DNA from: JAYWXI01 sp036016955
GTDB taxonomy: Bacteria; Bacteroidota; Bacteroidia; Flavobacteriales; Weeksellaceae
Assembly (NCBI RefSeq): GCF_036016955.1
Contig: NZ_JAYWXI010000008.1
Location: 1-64,000 of the forward strand
Direction of reading: 5' to 3'
DNA: 64,000 bases
Shown here: piece by piece, positions 8,404 through 17,540 of the stretch
Position numbering within the stretch: position 1 is the stretch's first letter
How the letters are laid out: every line of letters starts with the position of its first letter
Notes under the pieces: generated by a model
Databases searched by the model: none
The model's input: only the letters and a program-made list of their open reading frames with translations
Told to the model about the DNA's origin: nothing
Position numbers and translations under genes: made by a program

Positions 8404-8823
8404 ATGAGCAGCGAAAAATTGAAACTATCCAACCAGTTTTGCTTTCCGGTTTATGCCTTGGCAAAGGAGATGGTTCATTTGTACCGACCGCTTTTGGACG
8501 ATTTGGATTTAACCTACCCCCAATACCTCGTGATGCTTACGCTTTGGGAATCGCCAAATCTTTCCGTTACGCAGATTGGCGAAAAACTTTCGCTTGACAG
8601 CGGTACCTTAACTCCTCTGCTCAAGCGTTTGGAACAAAAGGAATTGCTAACCCGTAACCGGCTGGCCTCCGATGAGCGGGTTGTCGAAATCAGACTCACA
8701 GCAAAAGGACTCCAATTGGAAAACAAAGCCGAGAAAGTCCCCGAAAAACTGCTCGAATCCCTAAACGTAAACCTCGAGGAATTAAAAACCTTAAAAACAA
8801 TTATTTGTAAAATATTAAACTAA
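8404..8823 (+). CDS. ohrR: MarR family transcriptional regulator, OhrR type
   Basis: The protein has 139 residues from the ATG at 8404; a TTG two codons earlier is also possible. It has a MarR winged helix: YPQYLVMLTLWE, SVTQIGEKLSLDSGTLTPLLKRLEQ (recognition helix) and the wing DERVVEIRLTAKG. The N-terminal NQFCFPVYAL places Cys13 where OhrR proteins carry the single redox-sensing cysteine that organic hydroperoxides oxidise. The gene for Ohr follows 12 nt downstream, the classic OhrR target, so this is a self-contained peroxide-response operon. The candidate operator upstream (8347-8358) suggests autoregulation. Confidence 0.9.
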   Translation: MSSEKLKLSNQFCFPVYALAKEMVHLYRPLLDDLDLTYPQYLVMLTLWESPNLSVTQIGEKLSLDSGTLTPLLKRLEQKELLTRNRLASDERVVEIRLTAKGLQLENKAEKVPEKLLESLNVNLEELKTLKTIICKILN

Positions 8824-8835
8824 AAAACACATTTT

Positions 8836-9261
8836 ATGATGAAATCATTATACAGCATCAGCGCCACCGCTACCGGTGGAAGAAACGGTAACGTAAAAAG
8901 CGAAAACAACGTTTTGAACTTGGAAGTTCGCTCTCCTAAAGCCCTTGGCGGGAAAGAGGATTCTTTTGCCAACCCTGAAATGCTTTTCGCCGCAGGTTAT
9001 GCCGCTTGTTTCGACAGCGCCCTAAACCTGGTGATAAGACATGAAAGGGTAAAAACGGGAGAAACCTCTGTGACCGCCAAAGTCGGTTTAGGCCAACTGG
9101 ATCATGGCGGCTACGGCTTGGAAGTCGACCTTCACGCCAACATTCCGGGAGTAAGTCTTGAGCAAGCCCAAACGCTTATCGAAAAAGCCCATCAGGTCTG
9201 CCCGTATTCGAACGCTACGAGAGGTAACATTGAAGTCCGCCTAAGCGTATCCAACCAGTAA
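8836..9261 (+). CDS. ohr: Organic hydroperoxide resistance protein Ohr
   Basis: The 141-residue protein has the family's normal length. Ohr is a thiol peroxidase that reduces organic and fatty acid hydroperoxides, using lipoyl-protein reductants. The two catalytic cysteines are visible: Cys58 in GYAACFDSAL (peroxidatic) and Cys122 in HQVCPYSNATRGN (resolving). Typical Ohr landmarks TATGGRNG and SPKALGGKEDSFANPE are present. It has two ATG codons in a row at its start, so the protein may be one residue shorter. It lies in an operon behind ohrR and ahead of a DUF1304 membrane protein gene. Confidence 0.96.
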   Translation: MMKSLYSISATATGGRNGNVKSENNVLNLEVRSPKALGGKEDSFANPEMLFAAGYAACFDSALNLVIRHERVKTGETSVTAKVGLGQLDHGGYGLEVDLHANIPGVSLEQAQTLIEKAHQVCPYSNATRGNIEVRLSVSNQ

Positions 9262-9273
9262 AAATCGGTCTTT

Positions 9274-9642
9274 ATGGAACTTTTAGCCTCTATTCTAACC
9301 GCAGTCGTTGCCATCGAACACCTCTACATCCTTTGGATCGAAATGTTCGCTTGGGAAACCACCGGAAAAAAAGTTTTCGGAAAAACCATTCCCCACGAAC
9401 TTTTCCCCCAAACGAAAAAATTGGCAGCCAACCAAGGGCTTTATAACGGTTTTTTAGCCGCCGGATTGTTTTGGAGTTTTTTCATCCAAAATCCGGAATG
9501 GGCCTTCAATATCCGCCTCTTCTTTTTAGGGTGCGTCATCGTGGCGGCTTTGTACGGCGGAGCTACTTCTTCACGAAGCATCCTTCTGAAGCAAGGCCTT
9601 CCGGCCATCCTCGCATTAATCGCCACTTGGTGGGCATACTAA
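9274..9642 (+). CDS. DUF1304 domain membrane protein
   Basis: This is a 122-residue membrane protein with four hydrophobic helices (about residues 3-22, 58-75, 82-97 and 105-121). It fits the DUF1304 family, with landmarks EHLYILWIEMFAW near the start and ANQGLYNGFLAAGL in the middle. The function of the family is not known. The gene begins 12 nt after ohr and ends at a terminator, so it is the last gene of the ohrR-ohr operon; a role in the peroxide response is only suggested by this position. Confidence 0.88.
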   Translation: MELLASILTAVVAIEHLYILWIEMFAWETTGKKVFGKTIPHELFPQTKKLAANQGLYNGFLAAGLFWSFFIQNPEWAFNIRLFFLGCVIVAALYGGATSSRSILLKQGLPAILALIATWWAY

Positions 9643-9649
9643 AATCATC

Positions 9650-9674
9650 AGCGGCTTTCAGTCCGCTTTTTTTG
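9650..9674 (+). terminator. Terminator of the ohrR-ohr operon
   Basis: The stem AGCGG / CCGCT with an 8-nt loop is followed by seven T. It begins 8 nt after the DUF1304 gene. Confidence 0.75.
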
Positions 9675-9765
9675 TTTCGTATCCTTCCGAAAAGACGCCT
9701 TGATTTCCCCTAAATTTCCATCCAAGTATTTTAGTCCCGACCGTTATTTTCACTCAAAAAAGTGT

Positions 9766-9773
9766 TAAATTTG
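9766..9773 (+). promoter_or_regulatory. Promoter -7 box of ftsK
   Basis: TAAATTTG fits TAnnTTTG and lies 14 nt before the ftsK start codon. Confidence 0.6.
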
Positions 9774-9787
9774 CCGAGATTGAAACT

Positions 9788-12268
9788 ATGGAAAAAACAC
9801 TAAAAAAAACAAAACCCTTCGCTTCGGGCGACAGTAAAATTTTATCGAAACCACGCATTTTTTTCGGACTCCTGTTCCTCTTTTTTGCCGTGATTTTATT
9901 TCTTTCCTTCAGCTCTTACCTTTTTAACTGGAAAGCCGACCAAAGTCAGGCGGGAACCATGTTGGACAAAACCATCAAGTCCTCCAATCTTTTCGGAAAA
10001 ATCGGCGACTGGCTGGGTAATCTTTTTATTTTTGAAAGTATTGGTGTAGCGGCTTTTGTCGTGGCTTTTTTATTTTTCATGTTCGGAACGCTTATTCTGA
10101 AAAAAAAGTGGTTTAAGCCTTGGAAAACCATTGGACATTCTTTATTTTTCATCTGTTGGCTGCCCATCTTTCTCGGTGCACTAACGCAAGGCGAAGGCGT
10201 CTTAAGCGGAGTCTATGGCTTTCAAATCATGGACTTTCTGCAAGCCGTCATGGGCAAGGTCGGTTTATGGCTCGTTATCGTGGCCAGCATCCTTTTGTAT
10301 TTTATTTTGGAATTTAACCTAAGACCGAGTGCCATCAAGAACCGCTGGAACGAAATCAATGAAAAAACCGTAGGAAAAGTAAAACAAATCCTACCCAATC
10401 CGCAGGAACTCTTCCAGGAAGAGGAAAACGAGGAAGAAGAAATGGTGGAAACAACACCACCATTCTCCCCAAATCCTGTCCCACCAGCCGCTTCAACCCC
10501 AGAGACCACAAAAGAAAAAGCGAGCCTCCAACCGACAGAAACCTCAAAAAACGAAGTCCAATCCGCTTCTTCAATCGTATTGGAACCCGAGGTCGGCGAA
10601 TCCCTCGTCTTATCTCCTTCCGCTCTCTCTACGAAAATCAGCGAAACGCCGTCGTCCCCGAACGAAGCTTTCGACTTCAAAGTCGAAGTGGCTCAAGCGG
10701 TTGACGAAACCGACGAAGACGAAATCACATCGTCCAAACTTGTGGCTCAGTACGGCCTCTACGATCATACGTTGGATTTGCCCAAATACCAGTTCCCCAC
10801 CTTGGAACTTCTTAAAAACTATGGCAACGAAGAAATTTCGATCGACAAACAAGAACTCGAAGAAAATAAAAACCGCATCGTCGGCCTGTTAAAAAATTTC
10901 AACATCGGTATTTCGGAAATCAAGGCCACCATCGGCCCAACCGTTACCTTGTACGAAATTGTTCCGGAAGCAGGAATACGGGTATCGTCCATCAAAAAAC
11001 TTCAAGACGACATCGCCCTAAACCTTTCCGCCTTGGGCATACGCATCATCGCCCCTATGCCCGGAAAAGGAACCATAGGCATCGAAGTGCCCCGTCAAAA
11101 CCCCACCATGGTTTCCATGCGGAGCGTTCTTTCCTCCCAAAAATTTCAAAATACGGACATGGAACTCCCCATCGTCTTCGGGAAAACCATTTCCAACGAA
11201 ATCTTCATGGCAGATTTGGCCAAAATGCCCCACCTTCTAATGGCGGGAGCCACGGGACAGGGAAAATCCGTAGGAATTAACGCCATCCTGACCTCATTGC
11301 TTTACAAAAAGCACCCCAGCGAACTGAAATTCGTCATGGTGGATCCCAAAAAAGTAGAACTAACGCTCTATTCCAAAATCGAACGCCACTATCTAGCCAA
11401 GCTGCCCGACACGGAAGAAGCCATCATCACGGACACCAGCAAAGTGATCAACACCCTGAATTCTCTCTGTGTGGAGATGGACAACCGTTACAGCTTGCTA
11501 AAAAATGCCTTCTGCCGAAATATTAAGGAATACAATAAAAAATTCAGCGAACGCAAACTCAACCGCGAAAACGGCCATCGTTATCTGCCTTACATTGTAT
11601 TGGTGGTCGATGAATTTTCGGATCTGATTATGACGGCGGGGAAAGAAATCGAAAATCCCATCACCCGACTCTCCCAACTGGCCAGAGCCGTAGGTATCCA
11701 CCTGATTATCGCAACCCAAAGGCCTTCCGTTAACGTAATTACGGGGATGATTAAAGCCAACTTCCCGGCAAGGGTCGCCTTCAGAGTGATTACCAATATC
11801 GACTCGCGAACCATTTTGGACTCGCCGGGAGCCGACCAACTCATCGGAAAGGGCGATATGCTCTATTTCAACGGCAACGAACTTACCCGTCTGCAATGCG
11901 CCTTCGTAGACACGCCGGAAGTGGAAAACATCGTGGACTACATCGGTGCACAAAAAGGGTTTGCCTCGGCGCTGCTTCTTCCCGAAGCCCCCGAAAGCGA
12001 ATCCGCGAACGGTGCGGGACCATTCGACCCCAACGAAAAAGACGCCTTGTTTGAAGACGCCGCCAGAATCATCGTCTCGTCCCAACAAGGCTCCACCTCC
12101 ATGCTCCAACGCCAGTTAAAACTCGGCTACAACCGTGCCGGAAGAATTATGGATCAATTGGAAGCCTGCGGCATCGTTGGCGGATTTAACGGAGCCAAGG
12201 CAAGAGAGGTTCTCCTCTCCGATTTGGAATCTTTAGAGCGTCTTCTCGATGAATTGAGAAAATCTTAA
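9788..12268 (+). CDS. ftsK: DNA translocase FtsK/SpoIIIE
   Basis: The 826-residue protein pumps chromosomal DNA through the closing septum and helps dimer resolution. Four transmembrane segments are seen in the first ~175 residues. An acidic, Pro/Ser-rich linker (about 205-310) follows; it is shorter than in E. coli. The alpha/beta motor has Walker A GATGQGKSVG (about 487-496) and Walker B LVVDEFSDLI (about 605-614). The C-terminal gamma winged helix reads SMLQRQLKLGYNRAGRIMDQLE (about 773-794) and recognises polar KOPS-like sequences. It has its own promoter and ends about 100 nt before lolA, a gene order common in Flavobacteriia. Confidence 0.97.
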   Translation: MEKTLKKTKPFASGDSKILSKPRIFFGLLFLFFAVILFLSFSSYLFNWKADQSQAGTMLDKTIKSSNLFGKIGDWLGNLFIFESIGVAAFVVAFLFFMFGTLILKKKWFKPWKTIGHSLFFICWLPIFLGALTQGEGVLSGVYGFQIMDFLQAVMGKVGLWLVIVASILLYFILEFNLRPSAIKNRWNEINEKTVGKVKQILPNPQELFQEEENEEEEMVETTPPFSPNPVPPAASTPETTKEKASLQPTETSKNEVQSASSIVLEPEVGESLVLSPSALSTKISETPSSPNEAFDFKVEVAQAVDETDEDEITSSKLVAQYGLYDHTLDLPKYQFPTLELLKNYGNEEISIDKQELEENKNRIVGLLKNFNIGISEIKATIGPTVTLYEIVPEAGIRVSSIKKLQDDIALNLSALGIRIIAPMPGKGTIGIEVPRQNPTMVSMRSVLSSQKFQNTDMELPIVFGKTISNEIFMADLAKMPHLLMAGATGQGKSVGINAILTSLLYKKHPSELKFVMVDPKKVELTLYSKIERHYLAKLPDTEEAIITDTSKVINTLNSLCVEMDNRYSLLKNAFCRNIKEYNKKFSERKLNRENGHRYLPYIVLVVDEFSDLIMTAGKEIENPITRLSQLARAVGIHLIIATQRPSVNVITGMIKANFPARVAFRVITNIDSRTILDSPGADQLIGKGDMLYFNGNELTRLQCAFVDTPEVENIVDYIGAQKGFASALLLPEAPESESANGAGPFDPNEKDALFEDAARIIVSSQQGSTSMLQRQLKLGYNRAGRIMDQLEACGIVGGFNGAKAREVLLSDLESLERLLDELRKS

Positions 12269-12371
12269 CATCCGCACGAGACTTTTTAAGATTTTTTTAA
12301 ACCTTGATTGGAATGCTTTTTGCGCCGTCTCCAACGAGACAAGTTAAACAACGCCAAAAAAACAAACGACA

Positions 12372-13019
12372 ATGAACAATACCATAAAAAAAATAGCTTC
12401 CGTAACCTTCGCTTTAGGAACTCTTGCATGGGCCGATGCCCAAAAAAGCGATGCCAAATCAAAACAGATTTTGGATGCCGTAGCCAACAAATACAAAGCC
12501 AATAAAAACACGTATTTTAAGTTTGCCTACGGAACAGGCAGCCAGGGAAAGGTCAGCAAAACCCAAACGGGAATCTTCTACACGACGCCCTCGCAGTATA
12601 AACTTAAAATCATGGGCATCGAGCAACTATTCGACGGACAGAAGGTGTACAACATTAGCGAAGAAGACCAAGAAGTTACCATTGCCAAAGCCAACGGTAA
12701 CGAAATGATGTTCTCTCCCACCAACTACCTTAACAGTTACAAAACCAACTACAACACGCAATACGTCGGAAAGCGTACCCTGAACGGAACCAGTACCGAA
12801 CTGATTAAACTGACCCCCATAAAAAATAACGGAATCAAAAACGTATTCATCTTCGTGGATGCCGCCAAAAATCAACTCGTGAAAGTCGAACAATACAACT
12901 CCAACAACGATGTGGCCATCATCCAAATCCAAGATTACCGTACCAATCAGAATTTAGCCGCGGATTTATTTCGTTTTAACCGCGACAAATACCAAAATTA
13001 CGTCATCACGGAACTCTAA
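12372..13019 (+). CDS. lolA: LolA-like outer membrane lipoprotein carrier
   Basis: The 215-residue protein has a cleavable signal peptide (ATFA-type end at about residue 23, ..LAWADAQKSD). The rest fits the LolA/LolB half-open beta barrel: early SKQILDAVANKYKANKNTYFKF, GIFYTTPSQYKLKI and DGQKVYNISEEDQEV. LolA takes lipoproteins from the LolCDE complex and ferries them across the periplasm. This is the usual gene after ftsK in Flavobacteriia. The upstream 100 nt contain GCTTTTTG, a weak -7 box, so it may have its own promoter as well as read-through from ftsK. Confidence 0.9.
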   Translation: MNNTIKKIASVTFALGTLAWADAQKSDAKSKQILDAVANKYKANKNTYFKFAYGTGSQGKVSKTQTGIFYTTPSQYKLKIMGIEQLFDGQKVYNISEEDQEVTIAKANGNEMMFSPTNYLNSYKTNYNTQYVGKRTLNGTSTELIKLTPIKNNGIKNVFIFVDAAKNQLVKVEQYNSNNDVAIIQIQDYRTNQNLAADLFRFNRDKYQNYVITEL

Positions 13020-13050
13020 CCCCTCCTCTCCTGAGGCTCCAAAATTACGA

Positions 13051-13083
13051 AGTCCCAACTTTGGGACTTTTTGATTATTTTTG
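13051..13083 (+). promoter_or_regulatory. lolA terminator overlapping the lptG promoter
   Basis: The hairpin AAGTCCCA / TGGGACTT (13051-13070) with a T run ends lolA. The same T-rich tail runs straight into TATTTTTG (13076-13083), a -7 box 5 nt before the lptG start at 13089. The hairpin's 3' arm supplies the TTTG of a -33 box. Confidence 0.6.
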
Positions 13084-13088
13084 CGCCA

Positions 13089-14543
13089 ATGAAAATCCTC
13101 GACCGCTACATTATCAAAACCTTTTTTGGACCGTTTCTGTTTATCTTTAGTGTTTTGTTCTTCATTTTTGTGGTGAACATTATCTGGATACAGATGGCTC
13201 AATTCATGGGAAAAGGACTTTCAGTATTCCAGATTGCCAAACTGCTTTTCTATATGGGGGCCACAGTGGTTCAGATGGTTCTTCCCCTCACTGTCCTTCT
13301 CTCCTCCATTATGACCTTCGGCGAATTTGGCGAACGTTACGAATTGGCGGCCATGAAAGCCGCCGGAATATCCCTAACGCGGATTATGGCCCCTCTTTTT
13401 TTGGTGGTTTCGCTTATGGCCGTGGTTTTGTTTTTTTTCCAAAACAACATCTCGCCCGATTTCCAAAGAAAAGCGAGAAACATGATGTATAACATCGCCA
13501 TCTCCAAACCGGCACTCAACTTTGTCCCGGGACAATTTATTAGCCAAATCCCCGGCTACTCGGTAAAATTTGACGAAATATCAGGCGAAAACGGCGAAAA
13601 CGTCAGCGGGGTATTCATCCACAAAGCCACCAATATTTACGAAGATCAACAGGCGGTTATTGCAAGAAAAGGAAAATTCGTCCCTGCAGCCGATAAAAAT
13701 TACCTGAAATTGGAGCTCCATGACGGGTACGCCTATGAAGGGAATTATAGAAACCGAAATTACCTCGAGCGGTTAAAACAACCCAACCAATCCATGAAAT
13801 TCGATACCTTAGTGTTGCATTTCGACGTGAGCGAACTCATTAACAAAGCCATCGAGAAAGAACAAATTACAGACGACTACCGCTTTCAATCCTACGCCGA
13901 AATCGAATCGACCATCGGAAAAAGAAAAAAAGAAAACACCGAAGTATTCAACGGGTTGGGAATCTCCTTGGTCAGTAGCGCCAACAACTACATCAGCATG
14001 ATCGAAGCCTCCAAGGCCAAATCACCAAAAACCAAGCCCCAGTTTAAAATCGATACCCTGAAAAAAGACAAAAAAATGGAAGTCCTCTATGCTTCCTACC
14101 ACCAAATCGAGAACCAAAAAAACGAACTGGCCGTAAAATTAGACCAAATTAATGGCATCACCAAAGGGCAGAATAAAATGATTATGTATCAGCAACGTAT
14201 TTTGGCCTATTCGTTCACTTGCATTATTTTCTTTCTCATCGGAGCCAGTTTAGGCAGCATCATCCGCAAGGGAGGCATCGGCACGCCCGTAGTTATCGCC
14301 ATTATCATTTTCATTATTTTCTACGTCCTAAACCTCACCGTGGAGAATCTTTCTTGGAAAGGTAAAATGGATCCTTATTTGGCCTCTTGGCTTCCTAATC
14401 TCCTTCTCTTTCCTTTTGGCGTGTGGCTAACCTTCAAGGCCCTGGCCGACTCGCAACTTTTTGACGTGGAAAAATACAAAACGTTGCTTAAACCTTTATG
14501 GAGTAAATTTGTCAAACCCAAAGAGCATGCCCGATACCGATAG
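13089..14543 (+). CDS. LptF/LptG family LPS export permease
   Basis: The protein has 484 residues from the ATG at 13089; a TTG-initiated form is 6 residues longer but would start inside the promoter. It is a YjgP/YjgQ permease: MKILDRYIIKTFFGPFLF start, three N-terminal transmembrane helices, a long periplasmic beta-jellyroll domain (about 130-380, longer than in E. coli because of a charged insert) and three C-terminal helices. LptF and LptG form the membrane part of the LptB2FG ATPase that pulls lipopolysaccharide out of the inner membrane. A single gene of this type here leaves its partner elsewhere; LptF versus LptG is not decided. Confidence 0.9.
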   Translation: MKILDRYIIKTFFGPFLFIFSVLFFIFVVNIIWIQMAQFMGKGLSVFQIAKLLFYMGATVVQMVLPLTVLLSSIMTFGEFGERYELAAMKAAGISLTRIMAPLFLVVSLMAVVLFFFQNNISPDFQRKARNMMYNIAISKPALNFVPGQFISQIPGYSVKFDEISGENGENVSGVFIHKATNIYEDQQAVIARKGKFVPAADKNYLKLELHDGYAYEGNYRNRNYLERLKQPNQSMKFDTLVLHFDVSELINKAIEKEQITDDYRFQSYAEIESTIGKRKKENTEVFNGLGISLVSSANNYISMIEASKAKSPKTKPQFKIDTLKKDKKMEVLYASYHQIENQKNELAVKLDQINGITKGQNKMIMYQQRILAYSFTCIIFFLIGASLGSIIRKGGIGTPVVIAIIIFIIFYVLNLTVENLSWKGKMDPYLASWLPNLLLFPFGVWLTFKALADSQLFDVEKYKTLLKPLWSKFVKPKEHARYR

Positions 14544-14583
14544 TATTTCTTCGGAACCAAAATAAACAACAAACCAAAAACCA

Positions 14584-15741
14584 TTGATAATCAAAATCTT
14601 ATTATTATTTTCAGGTGCCGTAGTTGCTTTTTGGATCAGTGCCATTTGCGGAGGAGGCGCAAGTTTGGTTCTCATCCCTATCCTCAACCTTCTTCTTCCC
14701 GCTTCGGTTGTTCCTTTTTCCTTAACGATAGCCACTTTTACCAGTTCGGCCTCCCGAATTGCCGTATTCAAAGAACACATCCAATGGAATATCTTTTTTT
14801 GGTTTGTCCCTTTTTCGATCCCTGCGGTTTTACTCGGTGCTTACCTAATTAAATACGTAAACCCGATTTACCTGCAACTGGTTGTGGCTCTTTTTCTCAT
14901 CGCCAATATTCCTCAGCTCTTTGCCTCAAAGAAAAAACAGGCAACAGAAGAAAAGCCCTACCCTAAAGCCGTTTTGGGAGCCGTAGGCTTTTTGGCAGGT
15001 TTGGTGTCTGGCGTTACGGGAGCTATCGGGCTGTTGTTTAACCGTTTTTATCTTAAATACGGGCTTTCCAAAGAAGAAATCGTTGCCACCCGTGCTGCAA
15101 ACGAAATCTGTTTACATTTCATCAAGCTGGTAGTTTACATCCTTTTAGGCTTGTACTCCGATGCGGCTATCGGCCTGGGTATTGCCATTGCATTGGCCTC
15201 CGTCGTTTCTTCCTACTCCGTTAAATTTATTCTGCCTTATTTGAGCGAATTTATTTTCAGAAAAATTGGTTACGGCGCAATGGTTGCGTCTGGAGTCGTC
15301 CTGCTGGTCAATACCTCCGATAAAATCATAAAACAGGACCAAATCGCCGTCCATACCAAAAGATTCGGCCCCAAAAGCGAAACTACAATAAGCTGGCGGG
15401 ATAGCGATTTTGTTTTGGAATACGCTTTGGACTCGGGATTGGAATTGGAACGTCCCATCACACCAAAGGAGCTTCCTCCCGCTTTATTTCTCAAATACAA
15501 AGCACTTTCGGCGCATTACGACGAAATTGCTTTGGAAAAAGTATTCAAATTTGAAAAAAAACACAGCTTCGAATTTTACTGCTACAAAAATGGCGCTCTG
15601 ACCAAATTGCACTTCGATGCCCCCGAAGAGTACTATTTTCGCACGGATTTGGAGGCCTTTCTAAAAACAAAAAAACTTTATGGGGTGCTTTCGGATAAAA
15701 AGCCTATCTTTGCCGCAAACTTTAGACGATCTTTTAAATGA
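14584..15741 (+). CDS. TSUP (TauE/SafE) transporter with C-terminal soluble extension
   Basis: The protein has 385 residues if it starts at the TTG at 14584, the only usual start codon after the in-frame stop at 14563. The first ~245 residues are a TSUP/DUF81 permease: FWISAICGGGASLVLIPIL at the front, GFLAGLVSGVTGAIG in the middle repeat, and about seven or eight helices. TSUP proteins export sulfite, sulfoacetate or other small organosulfur anions. The last ~135 residues (from HTKRFGPKS) form a soluble domain I do not recognise; plain TSUP proteins stop before this. The stop codon overlaps the next gene's start (ATGA), so translation is coupled to the DEAD-box helicase. Confidence 0.82.
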   Translation: MIIKILLLFSGAVVAFWISAICGGGASLVLIPILNLLLPASVVPFSLTIATFTSSASRIAVFKEHIQWNIFFWFVPFSIPAVLLGAYLIKYVNPIYLQLVVALFLIANIPQLFASKKKQATEEKPYPKAVLGAVGFLAGLVSGVTGAIGLLFNRFYLKYGLSKEEIVATRAANEICLHFIKLVVYILLGLYSDAAIGLGIAIALASVVSSYSVKFILPYLSEFIFRKIGYGAMVASGVVLLVNTSDKIIKQDQIAVHTKRFGPKSETTISWRDSDFVLEYALDSGLELERPITPKELPPALFLKYKALSAHYDEIALEKVFKFEKKHSFEFYCYKNGALTKLHFDAPEEYYFRTDLEAFLKTKKLYGVLSDKKPIFAANFRRSFK

Positions 15742-17399
15742 ATTTATTTACGGAATCCAATTTAAGCCCTGAAGTACTTCAGGCCATTGGCGACCTCGGC
15801 TACGAACAGCCGACCGAAATCCAGAAACAGACTATTCCTTTTATTCAGACAGATTTGCGCGATCTTATTGCGCTTGCGGCGACAGGAACAGGCAAAACAG
15901 CAGCATTTTCGCTTCCGATTCTGGATATGATAGACGACACGAGTCGTAAAATCCAGCTCTTGGTGCTTTGTCCTACCCGCGAACTCTGCTTGCAAATCGC
16001 TAAAGACATCAAAAATTTTACCAAATACCTTCCCAACCTCAAGACCACAGCCGTCTATGGAGGAAGCAGTATTATGGATCAAATCCGCTCTCTGAAAGAA
16101 AAACCCCAAATTATTGTGGGAACTCCCGGGCGGGTTATCGACCTTATCGGACGTAAAGCATTGGATTTTTCGCAAATCCACTGGTTGGTTCTCGACGAAG
16201 CCGACGAAATGCTCTCCATGGGCTTTAAGGACGACTTGGAAACCATCCTGAGCGAAACCCCCGAAACCAAACAAACCTTTTTGTTTTCAGCTACGATGAG
16301 TAAGGAAGTCGAGAAGATTTCCCAAAACTACCTGACCAAACCGCATAAAATAGCGGTAGGTTCCATCAATGCCGTCAAAAAAAACATCACGCACGAATAC
16401 TACGTGGTAGGACACCGTCAGAAAAAAGAAGCCCTCAAAAGGCTAATTGACGCTAACCCGAACCTTTATTCCATCATCTTCTGCCGTACGCGGATGGAGA
16501 CCCAAGAGGTCGCCGATTTCCTTATGCAGAACGGCTACTCGGCAGACTCGCTCCACGGCGATCTTTCTCAAGCCCAAAGGGATACGGTGATGAAAAAATT
16601 TCGCTTGAAAAACATTCAGGTTTTGGTTGCCACCGATGTGGCCGCCCGAGGTTTGGATGTGGATTCGCTAACGCACGTCATCCATTACTCCCTACCGGAC
16701 GATCCCGAGGTCTTTGTCCACCGAAGCGGAAGAACAGGACGGGCAGGAAAAGACGGTATCTCCATGGCGTTGATAAAACCCGAAGAAACCAGAAAGCTGA
16801 AGCAAATTAAATCCCAAACCAAAATCGACATCATCGAAAAAACGGTACCCACGGGAGACGACATCATTAAAGCCCAAGTGGCCGGAGTTTTTGAAAGCTT
16901 ATTGACCCAGCATGAAACCTTCTTCGATTTTGATGATGCTCTTATCCCGGATTTATCCGCCTTCTCCAAAGAGGAACTCGTACATCAGCTGTTGCAGTTC
17001 CAACTCAAAGACCTCGCCCTATACTACAAAGACAAAAAGGATTTGCAGCAAAGCAAAATGACGGAAGAAAGAGACCTTCCGCTCAGCCGTAGGGACCGCC
17101 GCCGTGACGACCGCAAAGGCGGAAGGGAACGAGGAGGAAAACCCAAACGTCGGAACGAAAGCATGGTACGCTTCTTCTTCAATTTGGGTAAAAAAGACAA
17201 CCTGAAAAAAGTGGATCTTTTGGACATCATTAATAAAGCCACCAAAAAAGCCAAAAGACGCCCCGATATAGGTGACATCGAAATTCTCGAAAAATTCTCC
17301 TTCTTTGAAGTCGATAAAGAATTTAAAGGCGAAATCCTTCATAATTTTTCGGCCATGCGATTCAAAGGAAAAGAAATGAGAGCCGAAGTGGCCAACTAA
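15738..17399 (+). CDS. DEAD-box RNA helicase, DbpA/DeaD-like
   Basis: The 553-residue protein unwinds RNA in ribosome assembly or cold response. Motifs are complete: Q motif PTEIQKQTIPF (25-35), motif I AATGTGKT (47-54), PTREL (79-83), DEAD (153-156), SAT (184-186), then RGLDV and HRSGRTGRAGK in the second RecA domain. A basic linker rich in Arg (about 450-475) precedes a C-terminal DbpA-type RNA-binding domain (about 477-553), which in DbpA binds 23S rRNA hairpin 92. The start overlaps the TSUP transporter's stop by 4 nt (ATGA). Whether it truly equals E. coli DbpA or is CsdA-like is open. Confidence 0.94.
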   Translation: MNLFTESNLSPEVLQAIGDLGYEQPTEIQKQTIPFIQTDLRDLIALAATGTGKTAAFSLPILDMIDDTSRKIQLLVLCPTRELCLQIAKDIKNFTKYLPNLKTTAVYGGSSIMDQIRSLKEKPQIIVGTPGRVIDLIGRKALDFSQIHWLVLDEADEMLSMGFKDDLETILSETPETKQTFLFSATMSKEVEKISQNYLTKPHKIAVGSINAVKKNITHEYYVVGHRQKKEALKRLIDANPNLYSIIFCRTRMETQEVADFLMQNGYSADSLHGDLSQAQRDTVMKKFRLKNIQVLVATDVAARGLDVDSLTHVIHYSLPDDPEVFVHRSGRTGRAGKDGISMALIKPEETRKLKQIKSQTKIDIIEKTVPTGDDIIKAQVAGVFESLLTQHETFFDFDDALIPDLSAFSKEELVHQLLQFQLKDLALYYKDKKDLQQSKMTEERDLPLSRRDRRRDDRKGGRERGGKPKRRNESMVRFFFNLGKKDNLKKVDLLDIINKATKKAKRRPDIGDIEILEKFSFFEVDKEFKGEILHNFSAMRFKGKEMRAEVAN

Positions 17400-17413
17400 A
17401 ACAAGAACCACCG

Positions 17414-17509
17414 AATATCCGCATAAGCCAAAACCTGATAAAAGACATCCCCAATGTTAACAAAAATTAATATTGGCGTTTGGAAAGGTAACGGCATTAT
17501 GCGGATATT
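17414..17509. repeat. Split inverted repeat upstream of the phosphate genes
   Basis: AATATCCGCATAA (17414-17426) and its exact reverse complement TTATGCGGATATT (17497-17509) lie about 70 nt apart. Pairing continues inward (GCC / GGC) with one bulged base. The right arm overlaps GATATTTG, a plausible -7 box for the DUF47-pit operon at 17541. It could be a pair of operator half-sites or an RNA stem at the end of the helicase transcript. Confidence 0.5.
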
Positions 17510-17540
17510 TGCGTTCTGAAAAAAAATCACGTTAAAAGAC

